Below are positions 29,418 to 38,962 of a stretch of DNA of 64,000 nt, piece after piece. Below the pieces are notes generated by a model. It did no database searches and was not told the DNA's origin. It was given only the letters and a program-made list of their open reading frames with translations. Positions within the stretch are counted from its first letter, which is position 1; each line of letters begins with the position of its first letter. Both the position numbers and the translations under genes were made by a program. Source of the stretch: Methanobacteriaceae archaeon (lineage in GTDB: Archaea; Methanobacteriota; Methanobacteria; Methanobacteriales; Methanobacteriaceae); assembly GCA_030016715.1 (NCBI GenBank), contig JASEJD010000002.1, forward strand, positions 1-64,000. The letters run 5' to 3'.

Positions 29418-30422
29418 TTATTCTGCTAATTCAGTGACTTCTTCAGCATTACCGGATTCAGTTATTGGTTCAACATTGTTTACAGAACTACTGTTTTCTT
29501 GAATATTTAGTGTATCAACTTTTTCTAAAGAATTTTCCAAATGATTGTTAACTTCTACATTGGATGTTTCACTGACATTAGTAGTTTTTGTTACTGAACC
29601 AGAGTCTTCAGCAGAATTGTTATTGGTTACAGTATTTGTGCTTTGACTAGTACTTGTTGACTGATTCGTGGTTTCTTCCTTGATTTCTCCTTTGTAACTA
29701 GCAACAATGGAAGTTTTAGTAGCTATATTGGTTGAATAGTGTTTGGAACCGTATTTTTTGGTTACCATGGTAGGATCAAATCTTACATATTTGCCATCTA
29801 CCAGTACTTCTAACCATCTGTGTCTGGCTGATTCTCGGCTTGGACCTTGAACTATCCTAACATCATATCCATTTTTAACTAGTACTTGTGCAGACCATGC
29901 TGAAAGACCCCAGCAGTCACCATACCCAGTTCTTTCTACTCCAGATGCAGTAGTTGCTGCTCCATATCGGTGGTTGAAGTTCTGGTTAATGAAGGCGGCA
30001 AGTTTACTCAGTCCACTTAAACCACTTAAATTACTTAATTCTGGTCTGAGTATTATTCCATAATTGGAAATAGTGCTGCTACCATATCTTACTGGACTTT
30101 GTGTAGTTCTTTGATATGATGTAACGGCTTTAACTTGGCTGGTCGCACTAACAGTGTTCCCATTAAACAGATGCGATAGAACACTACTCTCATCCCTACT
30201 TGTGGATCCGGTTAATTCATCATCTGCTGTTTTAATAGGTATTTTTTCTTCTATTTCATTTTCATTTTTATTTATATTGTTTCCTTGGCTTAAATCACCA
30301 TTAGAAACAGTTTCAGCATTGTTATATATCATTTCTTGGTCAAAAAGTCCTGAAAATGCAGGGACCATGGTAATGACCAAACATGACACCATGAACAATG
30401 CATATATTGATCGTCGCTTAAT
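29418..30422 (-). CDS. Secreted transglutaminase-like cysteine peptidase, possible pseudomurein endoisopeptidase relative
   Basis: About 334 residues: a signal peptide, a Ser/Asn/Glu linker, a transglutaminase-core domain, and an Asn/Ser/Thr/Glu-rich C-terminal tail of about 110 residues. The catalytic triad is complete (numbered from the ATT start): C170 in GYGDCWGLSAW, H201 in SARHRWLEV, D216 in RFDPT. The domain resembles the C71-type pseudomurein endoisopeptidases of methanobacteria. The usual start codons (TTG 30398, ATG 30392) have no ribosome binding site. GGAGG lies seven bases before an in-frame ATT at 30422, which adds the basic stretch IKRRSIYA needed for a normal signal peptide. 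Confidence 0.75.
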   Translation of the reverse strand: MKRRSIYALFMVSCLVITMVPAFSGLFDQEMIYNNAETVSNGDLSQGNNINKNENEIEEKIPIKTADDELTGSTSRDESSVLSHLFNGNTVSATSQVKAVTSYQRTTQSPVRYGSSTISNYGIILRPELSNLSGLSGLSKLAAFINQNFNHRYGAATTASGVERTGYGDCWGLSAWSAQVLVKNGYDVRIVQGPSRESARHRWLEVLVDGKYVRFDPTMVTKKYGSKHYSTNIATKTSIVASYKGEIKEETTNQSTSTSQSTNTVTNNNSAEDSGSVTKTTNVSETSNVEVNNHLENSLEKVDTLNIQENSSSVNNVEPITESGNAEEVTELAE

Positions 30423-30455
30423 CGTATCGCCTCCGATTTTATAGCATCGTTGAAT

Positions 30456-30515
30456 AAAACCTTTTAAAAAGGTGTTTTCAACAGGACTAACATCAATATT
30501 GCATCATATATAAAT
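30456..30515 (-). promoter_or_regulatory. Promoter and inverted repeat of the transglutaminase-like gene
   Basis: On the minus strand ATTTATATATG (30505-30515) is a good TATA element, predicting a start near 30485. An inverted repeat CCTTTT/AAAAGG with flanking A4/T4 arms spans 30456-30478, at or just after the predicted start, where a repressor or an RNA hairpin could act. A related ACCTTTTAGGT box lies at 30543-30553. Confidence 0.4.
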
Positions 30516-30553
30516 ATTATGGTTTAAAATTCTAAAAAAAGCACCTTTTAGGT

Positions 30554-31029
30554 CTTTTATTAGTTTTAGAGACGTTTAAAAAAGAATCAAATAAAGATAA
30601 CAAAAGGCTCAGATAGCCCTTCAAAATATAAATTAAGCTAATAAGGACTGATATTTTTTAGAAATAAGGCGTTTATTAAAATTAAATATTAATATAATTT
30701 TGGTGCATGATTAATTTATCACAGTTTTATACCTTAAAGAATTAAAAAAGGAGTAATTTAAACTATTTATTGATTTAGAGGATAAATTGTCTAAATTAAT
30801 ATAAGAAAGTAAATAATTATTTCAATTAAATGGAAATAATAAATTATTTGATTTTTTTATATTTTCATGATTTCTTAAAAAATTAAAAAAAATAGAAATC
30901 AATATAATAAACAGAATAATTATAAAATGATGGATAACAATAAAGATATTTTAAGAATATTGTTTTATGAAATTATAGAATTATATTGGTTCATGAACAA
31001 TTCTTACATAATCTTTATTCTTTGGTTAA
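30554..31029. other. AT-rich intergenic DNA, nothing recognised
   Basis: About 475 bp between the transglutaminase-like gene and the sensor kinase. Homopolymer-rich with no open frame of note, no tRNA or repeat array; presumably carries the kinase promoter near its 3' end. Confidence 0.5.
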
Positions 31030-31038
31030 GTGATTCAA

Positions 31039-31854
31039 TTGAATAAAAATATTACAGAGAATTATTTAAACTTTAGAAACGGTTTATTAGTTGGATCAAT
31101 TATTATTCTCATTTATTTAATATTTTTGGTATTATCGAGTGATAAAAATCTCATAATGGTTTTTGGAAACAGTTATACTCCCTTGATTAATTTATTGGTT
31201 TGTTTTATATTATTTTACGCTACTAAAATGTCATATCTCCATCACAGACAAAGTTATCGGGGATGGCTACTTCTAGCAATCGGCCAGTTTATGTTTTTTT
31301 TAGGAGATTTGATTTGGAGCATATTTGAGTTAGGAATGGGTTTAGAACCTTATCCTTCCATAGCAGATTTATTCTATTTAGCATATTACCCTTTATTTGC
31401 TATAGGTATTTTTATGCTACCTAAAAACCCATTTTCTCAAATTAGACAGTTTAAAACAATTCTAGATATTTCTATAATAATTTTATCTTCAGGTTTGATC
31501 TTCTGGATATTTTTAATCTCACCCAATCTAGCTAGTGATTCGTCTGATGTTATCAGTTTGGTTATTTCAATTATATACGTAGTATTAGACTTTGTTCTTT
31601 TATTTGCTTTGATTATTTTATTATTTGAAAAATTAGGATCAGTTAGTAAAAGACCTTTCTTACTTTTAGCTGCAGGTATAGTGGTTCAAATTATAAGCGA
31701 TACCATTTACAGTTACCAAGTGACGGATTTATCCTATGTTTCTGGAGGTATTTTAGATATAGGATGGATAATTGGTTTTGTTTTAATAGCTTTGGCTGGA
31801 ATTGCGCATGTGGAAAATATCCGGCAAAAAAAATATTTCCAACCAATTATATAA
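31039..31854 (+). CDS. Membrane-sensing N-terminal part of a split histidine kinase
   Basis: About 271 residues with roughly eight transmembrane helices (GLLVGSIIILIYLIFLVL, LINLLVCFILFYATKM, WLLLAIGQFMFFLGDLIWSI, and so on), a MASE-like sensor region. It ends at TAA 31852-31854, but the same frame continues without another stop through DFTPIESPWLSYIPLFWIFI into the PAS-kinase part at 31921, so this is one gene interrupted by a nonsense codon. The frame opens at GTG 31030; TTG at 31039 has AGTGAT at the right distance and is preferred. On its own this part would have no output domain. Confidence 0.75.
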   Translation: MNKNITENYLNFRNGLLVGSIIILIYLIFLVLSSDKNLIMVFGNSYTPLINLLVCFILFYATKMSYLHHRQSYRGWLLLAIGQFMFFLGDLIWSIFELGMGLEPYPSIADLFYLAYYPLFAIGIFMLPKNPFSQIRQFKTILDISIIILSSGLIFWIFLISPNLASDSSDVISLVISIIYVVLDFVLLFALIILLFEKLGSVSKRPFLLLAAGIVVQIISDTIYSYQVTDLSYVSGGILDIGWIIGFVLIALAGIAHVENIRQKKYFQPII

Positions 31855-31920
31855 GATTTCACACCCATAGAATCTCCATGGCTTTCTTATATACCTCTTT
31901 TCTGGATATTTATAGCTTAT

Positions 31921-33111
31921 TTGTTGTTAGCAAGTAGTCATGACCGTTTTCATGAGAATTATTATCAAATTTTATGGTTTGGTTCCATTATTCTGTTTCT
32001 AGCAATATTGCGTCAAATTCTATCTTTAAGAGAAAACAGAGAACTCTATATTGATGCTGAAAAGGAAATTATTGAACGTAAAAAAATTGAAAAAGCATTA
32101 AAAGAATCTGAGTCGAATTATAGAGCAATATTTGAAAATACAGGAACTGCTACACTAATAATTGAAGATGATACCATCATATCTATGGTTAATACAGAGT
32201 TTGAGGTGCTTTCGGGTTTTAAAAAAGAAGAGATCCAAGGAAAAATGAGTTGGACTGAATTTGTAGCAGACGATGATTTAGAACGGATGAAATATTATCA
32301 TGAAATGCGGCGAAAAGATCCAAGTTCTGTGCCTCGAAATTATGAATTCAAGTTAATAGATAGTGAAAATAATATTAAAAATATCTATTTAACTGTTTCC
32401 ATTATTCCAGGTACAAATAAAAGCCTGGTATCTCTGGTGGACATAACTGACCGGAAAAAATTTGAAAAAGAATTAAAATCATCCCTTGAAGAAAAAGAAC
32501 TGCTTCTGCGTGAAATACATCACCGGGTTAAAAATAATCTGCAAATCATCTCCAGTCTCTTAAGTCTGCAGTCTCGAAATATTAAAGATGAAAAGTATCT
32601 TGGGATATTTAAAGAAAGTCAGAATCGAGTAAAATCCGTTTCACATATACATGAATACTTGTATCAATCAAGAAAAATGACTAAAATCAATTTATCAGAC
32701 TACATTAGGCGTATTATAACCGATTTAAGATATAGTTACGGATTAGACCCTGAAAAAGTACAGATAAAAGTTGAAATAGAAAAAATCAATTTGAATATTG
32801 AGACTGCAACACCTTTAGGCTTGATTATCACTGAACTTGTTTCAAACAGTATTAAACATGCATTTCCAGATAAAGAAAAGGGTGAGATAACTATCAAGAT
32901 AACTAGAATAAATAATAAATTTTTATTAGAAGTGAGTGATAATGGAGTTGGGATTTCTGAAGATTTAATTTTAGAAAAAAGTGATAGTTTAGGGTTAAAA
33001 CTAGTTAATACACTTGTAGAACAGATAGATGGGAATATGGAATTGGATGTAACAAAAGGAACAAATTTCAAAATTAATTTTAAGGAATTAAAATATCGAG
33101 ATAGATTATAA
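31921..33111 (+). CDS. PAS-HisKA_2-HATPase C-terminal part of the split histidine kinase
   Basis: 396 residues in the same frame as the membrane part. A last membrane helix (IILFLAILRQIL) and a linker helix (EIIERKKIEKALKESESNY) lead into a PAS domain at about 65-180. The HisKA_2 box REIHHRVKNNLQIISSLLSL follows with both histidines intact, then HATPase_c with NSIKHAFP, SDNGVGISEDL and GTNFKINF. Translation would have to restart at TTG 31921 or read through the TAA. The upstream residues missing from this part are the sensor, so regulation is probably lost unless readthrough occurs. Confidence 0.8.
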   Translation: MLLASSHDRFHENYYQILWFGSIILFLAILRQILSLRENRELYIDAEKEIIERKKIEKALKESESNYRAIFENTGTATLIIEDDTIISMVNTEFEVLSGFKKEEIQGKMSWTEFVADDDLERMKYYHEMRRKDPSSVPRNYEFKLIDSENNIKNIYLTVSIIPGTNKSLVSLVDITDRKKFEKELKSSLEEKELLLREIHHRVKNNLQIISSLLSLQSRNIKDEKYLGIFKESQNRVKSVSHIHEYLYQSRKMTKINLSDYIRRIITDLRYSYGLDPEKVQIKVEIEKINLNIETATPLGLIITELVSNSIKHAFPDKEKGEITIKITRINNKFLLEVSDNGVGISEDLILEKSDSLGLKLVNTLVEQIDGNMELDVTKGTNFKINFKELKYRDRL

Positions 33112-33226
33112 TAACAGAAGAGCTTTTTTTAAAGCTAGATATGTATTTTTGCATACACAAATATTATATAATTTTAGTATCCCTATTTTTTTAATAAACA
33201 TTTTAGTTAAATAATTGGGATAATTC

Positions 33227-34699
33227 ATGTTTGCTAGAGGCAATAAACTGAAGATTTCTCATGACCAAAAATGGTTTATATTAGTTTCGGTAGCTATGGG
33301 AACTATAATGGTGCCTATTAATAGTAGCATCGTTAATGTAGCCTTACCCACCATTACCTCCTTCTTTGCAATTTCTGTATCTACATCACAATGGGTTATA
33401 AACTCTTATCTTATAATACTACTTGGATTAGTACTAACTTTTGGAAAACTAGGTGATCTTTGGGGTAATGGTAGACTTTATATGTATGGTCTACTATTTT
33501 TTATTATTTCTCCAGTATTGTGTAGCATTGCTCCTTCAATATATTTTTTAATACTATTTAGAACAATTCAAGGTTTTGCCGCAGCTATGATGATATCTGT
33601 GTCCTTAGGAATTGTCAAAAATGCTTTTCCATTTCAAGAGAGAGGAAAGGCATTAGGCATATACGCTTTGGCCATAGCAGCTGGCCTTGCTTTAGGACCT
33701 GCTATTGGTGGTTTAGTACAAGTTTTATGGGGTTGGCGAGCCATATTTATAGTAAACGTGCCTATAGGAATTTTAAGTTTAATTAGTTGCTACAATTTCT
33801 TAGAAATAGGAGAAAGAAAAAATGTTAAATTTGATTTTAAAGGCGTTATTCTACAGTTTTCAGGAATACTTTTAATAGTATATGCCTTAAATAACATAGA
33901 AATTCCGAATATGATATTTAGATCTTTTATAGGACTTCTAGGTGCTATTTTACTAATTCTTTTTTTATGGAACGAGCAATGGGTAAAAAATCCACTTATA
34001 AATCTGAAATTGTTTAAAAACAAAACTTTTACTGCATTCAACATAAGTCTGTTTATAAATTATTTATGCATGTACATGATCCTTTTCATTATGCCGTTTT
34101 ACTTGAAAATGGTTCTACATCTAAATGATGGTACAGTTGGGCTCATATTAACTGTAAGTCCAATATTTATGATGATTATCGCTCCCTTAAGCGGTTATGT
34201 TTCAGATAAGATAGGTTCCCGACCATTGGCTCTTACTGGTTCATTGATATGTTTTGGGGCCTTTTTTACAATGACACAACTGAACATGTTCTCAAGTACA
34301 TACGATGTTATCTGGAGACTAGGACTTCTAGGAATAGGATCTGCAATATTTCAATCCCCTAATAATCGAGCTATAATGAATTTTAGTTCAAAAAAAGATT
34401 TAGGAAGTATTTCTAGCATTGTAGTTACTATGAGAAATTTAGGTATGGTTTTTGGAGTAACAATGGCCAGTTTTTTATTAAGTACCACCATATCTTTGAC
34501 AAAATTAGATAAAAATGTATTGTTTAATCTAGCTGCCTATGATTTTACAAAAGGAATGCACTTGGTAATGATTTTTGGAGCTGTTTTAAGTTTAATAATC
34601 TCTGTTCTTTCAGTAGTAGGTATGCCTAATCGCATAACTAGAACAAAAAAAATAGCAAAAAAAGTTAAAAAGCGTACTTTCCTTGCCATTAAAGAATAA
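33227..34699 (+). CDS. MFS transporter, DHA2-type (14 TM) drug/proton antiporter
   Basis: 490 residues with about 14 hydrophobic helices. Motif A is LTFGKLGDLWGNGRLYMYGL after helix 2. Motif C-like LGPAIGGLVQVLWGWRAIFIVNVPIG lies in helix 5. The second-half motif A-like SGYVSDKIGSRPLAL is present, and helix 1 has PINSSIVNVALPTI. These fit the EmrB/QacA export family. The substrate cannot be predicted. A basic tail (RTKKIAKKVKKRTF) ends the protein. No regulator gene is adjacent other than the sensor kinase 115 bp upstream. Confidence 0.9.
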   Translation: MFARGNKLKISHDQKWFILVSVAMGTIMVPINSSIVNVALPTITSFFAISVSTSQWVINSYLIILLGLVLTFGKLGDLWGNGRLYMYGLLFFIISPVLCSIAPSIYFLILFRTIQGFAAAMMISVSLGIVKNAFPFQERGKALGIYALAIAAGLALGPAIGGLVQVLWGWRAIFIVNVPIGILSLISCYNFLEIGERKNVKFDFKGVILQFSGILLIVYALNNIEIPNMIFRSFIGLLGAILLILFLWNEQWVKNPLINLKLFKNKTFTAFNISLFINYLCMYMILFIMPFYLKMVLHLNDGTVGLILTVSPIFMMIIAPLSGYVSDKIGSRPLALTGSLICFGAFFTMTQLNMFSSTYDVIWRLGLLGIGSAIFQSPNNRAIMNFSSKKDLGSISSIVVTMRNLGMVFGVTMASFLLSTTISLTKLDKNVLFNLAAYDFTKGMHLVMIFGAVLSLIISVLSVVGMPNRITRTKKIAKKVKKRTFLAIKE

Positions 34700-34729
34700 A
34701 AACTTTTTAAGATTAAAATAAAAAATTTA

Positions 34730-35908
34730 TTAAGAAGATATTCTATCTAAAATATCACTAAAAATAGATAATGTTTGGGTAATCTGTTCTTTAGTAATAT
34801 TTAAAGGAGGTAAAAATCTCAAAACAGTTTCGGCAGTACAATTCAATAGTAAACCTTTATTCGCAGCCATATTAACTATATCTGTACATTCATGATTAAA
34901 TTCTGTACCCAACATTAGTCCATATCCTCTTACATCTAACATGTTTTCATTTTCATCTTTTAATTCTTTTAAATTACTTTTAAGATATTTTCCCATTTCT
35001 TTAGACTTTTCTACAAGTTTTTCATTAATAATAACTTCAACAGAAGCCTTAGCTGCAGCACATCCTAATGGATTTCCACCAAAAGTAGTTCCATGATCTC
35101 CAGGTTTAAAAGCATCAGCAACTTCTTCCTGGGCCAATATACCTGCAATAGGATACCCACCACCTAATGCTTTAGCAATGGTGGTTATATGAGGTTTTAT
35201 TTTAAATAATTCAGATGCGAACATCTCACCAGTCCGTCCAAAGCCTGTTTGAATCTCATCCAGTATTAAGAGGACATCATTCTCTTCACATATTTCTTCA
35301 AGTTCTTTTAAATATCCTTCAGGAGGTACAATTACTCCACCTTCTCCTTGAATAGCTTCAACCATTACAGCCGCAGTATTTGGTGTAATTGCATCACTAA
35401 CTGCTTCAGAATCTCCGAAAGGGACATGTTTATATCCTGCAGGGAGAATGCCTACTCCTTCCTTATATTTATGCTGCCCTGTAGCTGCCACCATAGAAAG
35501 AGTTCGGCCATGGAAAGAGTTTTCCATAGTTATTATATCATTTTTACCTGTATATTTTCTAGCCAGCTTAACTGCTCCTTCATTAACCTCAGCACCACTG
35601 TTTGCAAAGAATACTTTGTCATAAGAAGATATTTCACATAGCAAACGGGCCAATTCCACCTGTATCTCTGTATAATAAATATTAGAGCAGTGAATTAATT
35701 TCTCTGCTTGTTTAGATATGGCTGCTGCAACTCTTGGATGAGCATGACCCACATTATTAACTGCAATTCCTGCAAAACAGTCTATATATTCTTTACCTTC
35801 CACATCCCATACTAAAGCCCCTTTTCCATTATTAAGGGCGATTGGTAGTCTTCCAAATGTGTGCATCATATACTCTTTTTCTAAATCCATTATTTCTTGA
35901 GTATTCAT
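34730..35908 (-). CDS. argD: Acetylornithine aminotransferase
   Basis: 392-residue class III aminotransferase of arginine synthesis. [52 protein letters not shown], and the PLP lysine in [15 protein letters not shown] match ArgD, which is shorter and lacks the Cys loop of the other class III enzyme in this window. AGGTGAT precedes the ATG. Divergent from the cyclophilin gene. Confidence 0.93.
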   Translation of the reverse strand: MNTQEIMDLEKEYMMHTFGRLPIALNNGKGALVWDVEGKEYIDCFAGIAVNNVGHAHPRVAAAISKQAEKLIHCSNIYYTEIQVELARLLCEISSYDKVFFANSGAEVNEGAVKLARKYTGKNDIITMENSFHGRTLSMVAATGQHKYKEGVGILPAGYKHVPFGDSEAVSDAITPNTAAVMVEAIQGEGGVIVPPEGYLKELEEICEENDVLLILDEIQTGFGRTGEMFASELFKIKPHITTIAKALGGGYPIAGILAQEEVADAFKPGDHGTTFGGNPLGCAAAKASVEVIINEKLVEKSKEMGKYLKSNLKELKDENENMLDVRGYGLMLGTEFNHECTDIVNMAANKGLLLNCTAETVLRFLPPLNITKEQITQTLSIFSDILDRISS

Positions 35909-36072
35909 AAAATCACCTTTTATAATTAAAATAAATAAGTTAATAGAATTGAATTATTAGAACTAATCTATTATAGATTCAACATATTTATAAATGGTTT
36001 TAATTAATTTCATTTAACAATAAGTAAGTGAAGATATTAAATTTATTTTAAGAAAATCTAAAAGGTGAAAAA

Positions 36073-36498
36073 ATGAAAAAAGCTGTTATCGAAACTGGAA
36101 AAGGAATAATAGAATTAGTCTTATTTGATAAAGAAGCTCCAAATACTGTTGCTAATTTCGAAAAATTGGCAAAAGATGGGTTTTATGACGGTTTAACGTT
36201 CCATAGAGTTATACCAAACTTTGTAATTCAGGGTGGGTGTCCTCGTGGTGATGGAACTGGAGGTCCCGGTTACACCATAAAATGCGAGATTAACGAACAC
36301 AAACATGGAACCGGAGCATTATCCATGGCCCACGCAGGTAAGGATACGGGTGGAAGTCAGTTTTTCATAACCCATTCCCCTCAACCACACCTTGATGGAG
36401 TGCATACTGTATTTGGCAAGGTCGTTAAAGGAATGGATGTTGTAAATAGCATAGAACCTAATGATGTAATGAAAAAGGTAACTGTTTTCGACGAATAA
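36073..36498 (+). CDS. Cyclophilin-type peptidyl-prolyl isomerase
   Basis: 141 residues, a minimal cytoplasmic cyclophilin that catalyses prolyl cis-trans isomerisation. Active-site stretches are [19 protein letters not shown] (catalytic Arg), [14 protein letters not shown] and [14 protein letters not shown]. No signal peptide. AAGGTGA is the ribosome binding site. Confidence 0.95.
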   Translation: MKKAVIETGKGIIELVLFDKEAPNTVANFEKLAKDGFYDGLTFHRVIPNFVIQGGCPRGDGTGGPGYTIKCEINEHKHGTGALSMAHAGKDTGGSQFFITHSPQPHLDGVHTVFGKVVKGMDVVNSIEPNDVMKKVTVFDE

Positions 36499-36502
36499 CT
36501 AC

Positions 36503-36526
36503 TAATTTTATTTTTTTATTTTTTTT
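36503..36526 (+). terminator. T-rich transcription terminator after the cyclophilin gene
   Basis: Two runs of seven and eight T separated by a single A, right after the stop codon: the usual archaeal termination signal. It lies between convergent genes, where the opposite strand belongs to the GAF protein. Confidence 0.45.
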
Positions 36527-36546
36527 ATATAGAAAAAATTTCCAAA

Positions 36547-37110
36547 CTAATAAATCAATTTTTTCAAAACATGGGCATAAATATCCGCAATTTCATTTAC
36601 AATTTTTAAATGAGTATCATTATAATCCTCTTTAGGATTACCCAGAACTATCTGTCCTAAAATACTGTTTTCATAAGTGACTGGAACTGATAAAAATTGA
36701 TTAACCGGCATGTGTCCTTCAGGTAGGCCGTGGGCCGCCGGATGAGACTCAATATCATGAACATAAAATGACTCTCCAGTGTCAAGAGAATAACCTAAAA
36801 GTCCACCATATGTTCCGTCTTTTCTAACTTTAAATCTAGCTTCACCCAAATCAGCGTAATATTGACATTCTTCAGTTAAATGAGAAAAAGAAACACCTAC
36901 ACTGTCTTTATTTTCTGGATCCACATAGGCAACATAACAATGCTTACTCTGTGTTAGCCTAGTAGCCTCCTGCAAAACATAATCAGATATCTCTTTTAAA
37001 GAGGAATAATTAATCATTTCTTGAATATTACCTCTCAATTCAGATAATCCAGTTTTTATATTATCCTGTTTCTTTAAAAACAGATTTTCAGCATCCCCAT
37101 CCACATTCAT
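36547..37110 (-). CDS. GAF-domain protein
   Basis: 187 residues. A helical lead ([21 protein letters not shown]) leads into a single GAF domain of about 145 residues: [39 protein letters not shown], a Pro/His-rich loop [38 protein letters not shown]. No output domain, so a stand-alone ligand or redox sensor. The frame opens at GTG 37119, but AGTGAT before ATG 37110 favours the shorter start. Confidence 0.85.
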   Translation of the reverse strand: MNVDGDAENLFLKKQDNIKTGLSELRGNIQEMINYSSLKEISDYVLQEATRLTQSKHCYVAYVDPENKDSVGVSFSHLTEECQYYADLGEARFKVRKDGTYGGLLGYSLDTGESFYVHDIESHPAAHGLPEGHMPVNQFLSVPVTYENSILGQIVLGNPKEDYNDTHLKIVNEIADIYAHVLKKLIY

Positions 37111-37205
37111 AAGAATCACTTAATTCTATTATTCAGATTATAAATTTTTTAATTAGGATATAATGATTATTATAATTAAATTTCAGTTATTTTTTTAAAT
37201 ATATC

Positions 37206-37751
37206 TTATATGATTTTAGAAAAATTTAAACCTTCTTTATCTAAAATTTTTACTATTTTCCCTATTAAGAGCTGTGGAGACACATTAACACCCCTATTGG
37301 TTTTTATTAATCTTTCACCACCTTCATGGAATACCTTTGACACTCTAGCCATTTTAAATGGTAGATTATCACCAGATTTTATTATTGAAAATCCATGAAT
37401 GCTTAAAGGACATATCTCAGGTATTAACACAATATCTTCTTTTTTTACTTGATCACAGTTTTCATCAATAAGTATTATGTCTTCTTTGTAAGCATAGGGG
37501 GGAAAATCTTTTTTTAATGTTAGCAATATTTTTCTATTATATAAAGGCCTTTTCTTACTGATTTTATTAAGATATTTCATTTGGATGAAATTCAAAGCCT
37601 CCGAGGAAATATTAAATTCCAGTTTGTCTCTAATGGCTAATTCCAAAGCATTATTTAGCCTTATCCAAGCATCTAACTCTCTACAAAAGGTTTTTCTGCT
37701 GCTAGTTCTCATTGGACATTTCCAACAATAGTTTTCTTTTAGATTTCTCAT
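37206..37751 (-). CDS. Hypothetical protein, possible S24/S26 peptidase-like fold
   Basis: 181 residues, not firmly recognised. The N-terminus has three cysteines (CWKCPMRTSSRKTFC), resembling a metal- or cluster-binding knot. The C-terminal half (DIVLIPEICPLSIHGFSIIK, LIKTNRGVNVSPQLLIGKIV) has the alternating beta pattern of the S24/S26 (LexA/signal peptidase) fold, but I cannot see a Ser-Lys dyad, so protease activity is doubtful. It lies between the GAF gene and ogg on the same strand. Confidence 0.6.
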   Translation of the reverse strand: MRNLKENYCWKCPMRTSSRKTFCRELDAWIRLNNALELAIRDKLEFNISSEALNFIQMKYLNKISKKRPLYNRKILLTLKKDFPPYAYKEDIILIDENCDQVKKEDIVLIPEICPLSIHGFSIIKSGDNLPFKMARVSKVFHEGGERLIKTNRGVNVSPQLLIGKIVKILDKEGLNFSKII

Positions 37752-37909
37752 TATTTTTTATAAAAATCCCCTGAAATTTCTTTAAATTCTTCCAAAGTGT
37801 TCGAAAGTTCGCCCATGTTAACCAACTAATTAAACCCATAATTTGTATTGAATATATTATTTAAATTGTTTTTTTGCATTTATTAGACTTCATATAGCAT
37901 AATATTATA

Positions 37910-38890
37910 TTATTTAGTATTTGGTTTTAATTTATCTAAAAGCCCGGATTTACGAGCATAATGAAATAAATATAGTTGCGCATAACCAGCATAGCCTCCA
38001 AATTGTTCTCTGCCAAAATCTCTAATCTTACTCACCTTTATATCCTTATCGTCGAAGTATAAATGTGAAATTATCCTTTTTATCCATACATCTGTGGGAA
38101 ATGCTTCACCCTTACCATAACCATATAATAGAATACAATCCGCAACTTTAGGACCCACCCCTGGAAATTCAAGCAGTTTTTCAAAGGCTTGATCGTAACT
38201 CATTCGTCCAATTTTATCCAAATCAATATCTTCAATCACCATCTGAGCTACTTTTTTCATAAATTTACCACGATAACCAACCCCACATGCTTTTAAATTG
38301 TTTATACACTCTTCAATGTCTTTTTCACCAGAACATATCTCCATTTCTTCCACTTCGTGTTCAGGGGCTTGCAAAATTTTTTGGGGAAGTGGAAATGTAA
38401 AAAAATCCCCCTCAGAGAAATGTTCTTTTTGGCCCCATTTTTCTTTAATAAGATTTATAGACCTGTTCCAACGAATAATGGAGTTATTAGCTGAACAAAT
38501 TGATGAAATTAAACATTCAAATAGATTATGGGCCTTAAATAATCTTAAACCTTTGCAAAAATTTACAGCTGGTTTAAGCTGATTGTCACTAATTAAAAAT
38601 TCATAAAAAGTAGGTAGATTAAATTCTAGATCAAAAATTCGTTTAATCTCATTTACAGCAGAATTTATTTTAATTTTTTTATTAGATTCAATTGTAACTT
38701 CCAAAGGACCTAAAAATTCGTTTTGAGCCAATTTAATTAAAACTGGTTGATTATCAATTATCAAGAAATTATGATAATAATTATTTTTGTACTTCCAGGC
38801 GGGTTGAGAAGTTTGACCGCTGTTTATAGTAATATTAATATCCAAAGGTCCTTTAATTTCATTTTCATATATTACTAATTGTTTTTTCAT
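37910..38890 (-). CDS. ogg: 8-oxoguanine DNA glycosylase/AP lyase (OGG1 family)
   Basis: 326 residues with OGG1-type architecture: an N-terminal TBP-like beta domain (about 1-85), then the helical domain with the HhH motif LLEFPGVGPKVADCILLYGY, catalytic K248 and D267 (FPTDVWIKRI), aligning with human K249 and D268. It removes 8-oxoguanine opposite cytosine and nicks the strand. Fits the oxidative-damage theme of the msvR-rubrerythrin locus about 2 kb away, though transcription is separate. Confidence 0.92.
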   Translation of the reverse strand: MKKQLVIYENEIKGPLDINITINSGQTSQPAWKYKNNYYHNFLIIDNQPVLIKLAQNEFLGPLEVTIESNKKIKINSAVNEIKRIFDLEFNLPTFYEFLISDNQLKPAVNFCKGLRLFKAHNLFECLISSICSANNSIIRWNRSINLIKEKWGQKEHFSEGDFFTFPLPQKILQAPEHEVEEMEICSGEKDIEECINNLKACGVGYRGKFMKKVAQMVIEDIDLDKIGRMSYDQAFEKLLEFPGVGPKVADCILLYGYGKGEAFPTDVWIKRIISHLYFDDKDIKVSKIRDFGREQFGGYAGYAQLYLFHYARKSGLLDKLKPNTK

Positions 38891-38962
38891 TTAAATCATT
38901 GCTTAAAAAATGCTAATTTATGAGTTTTACAAATATTATGAAATATTTATATTTGAAATTTA

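Noticed and set aside
31852-31854. Stop codon recoding (pyrrolysine or selenocysteine) in the split kinase
   Set aside because: The codon is TAA, which is not used for either residue.
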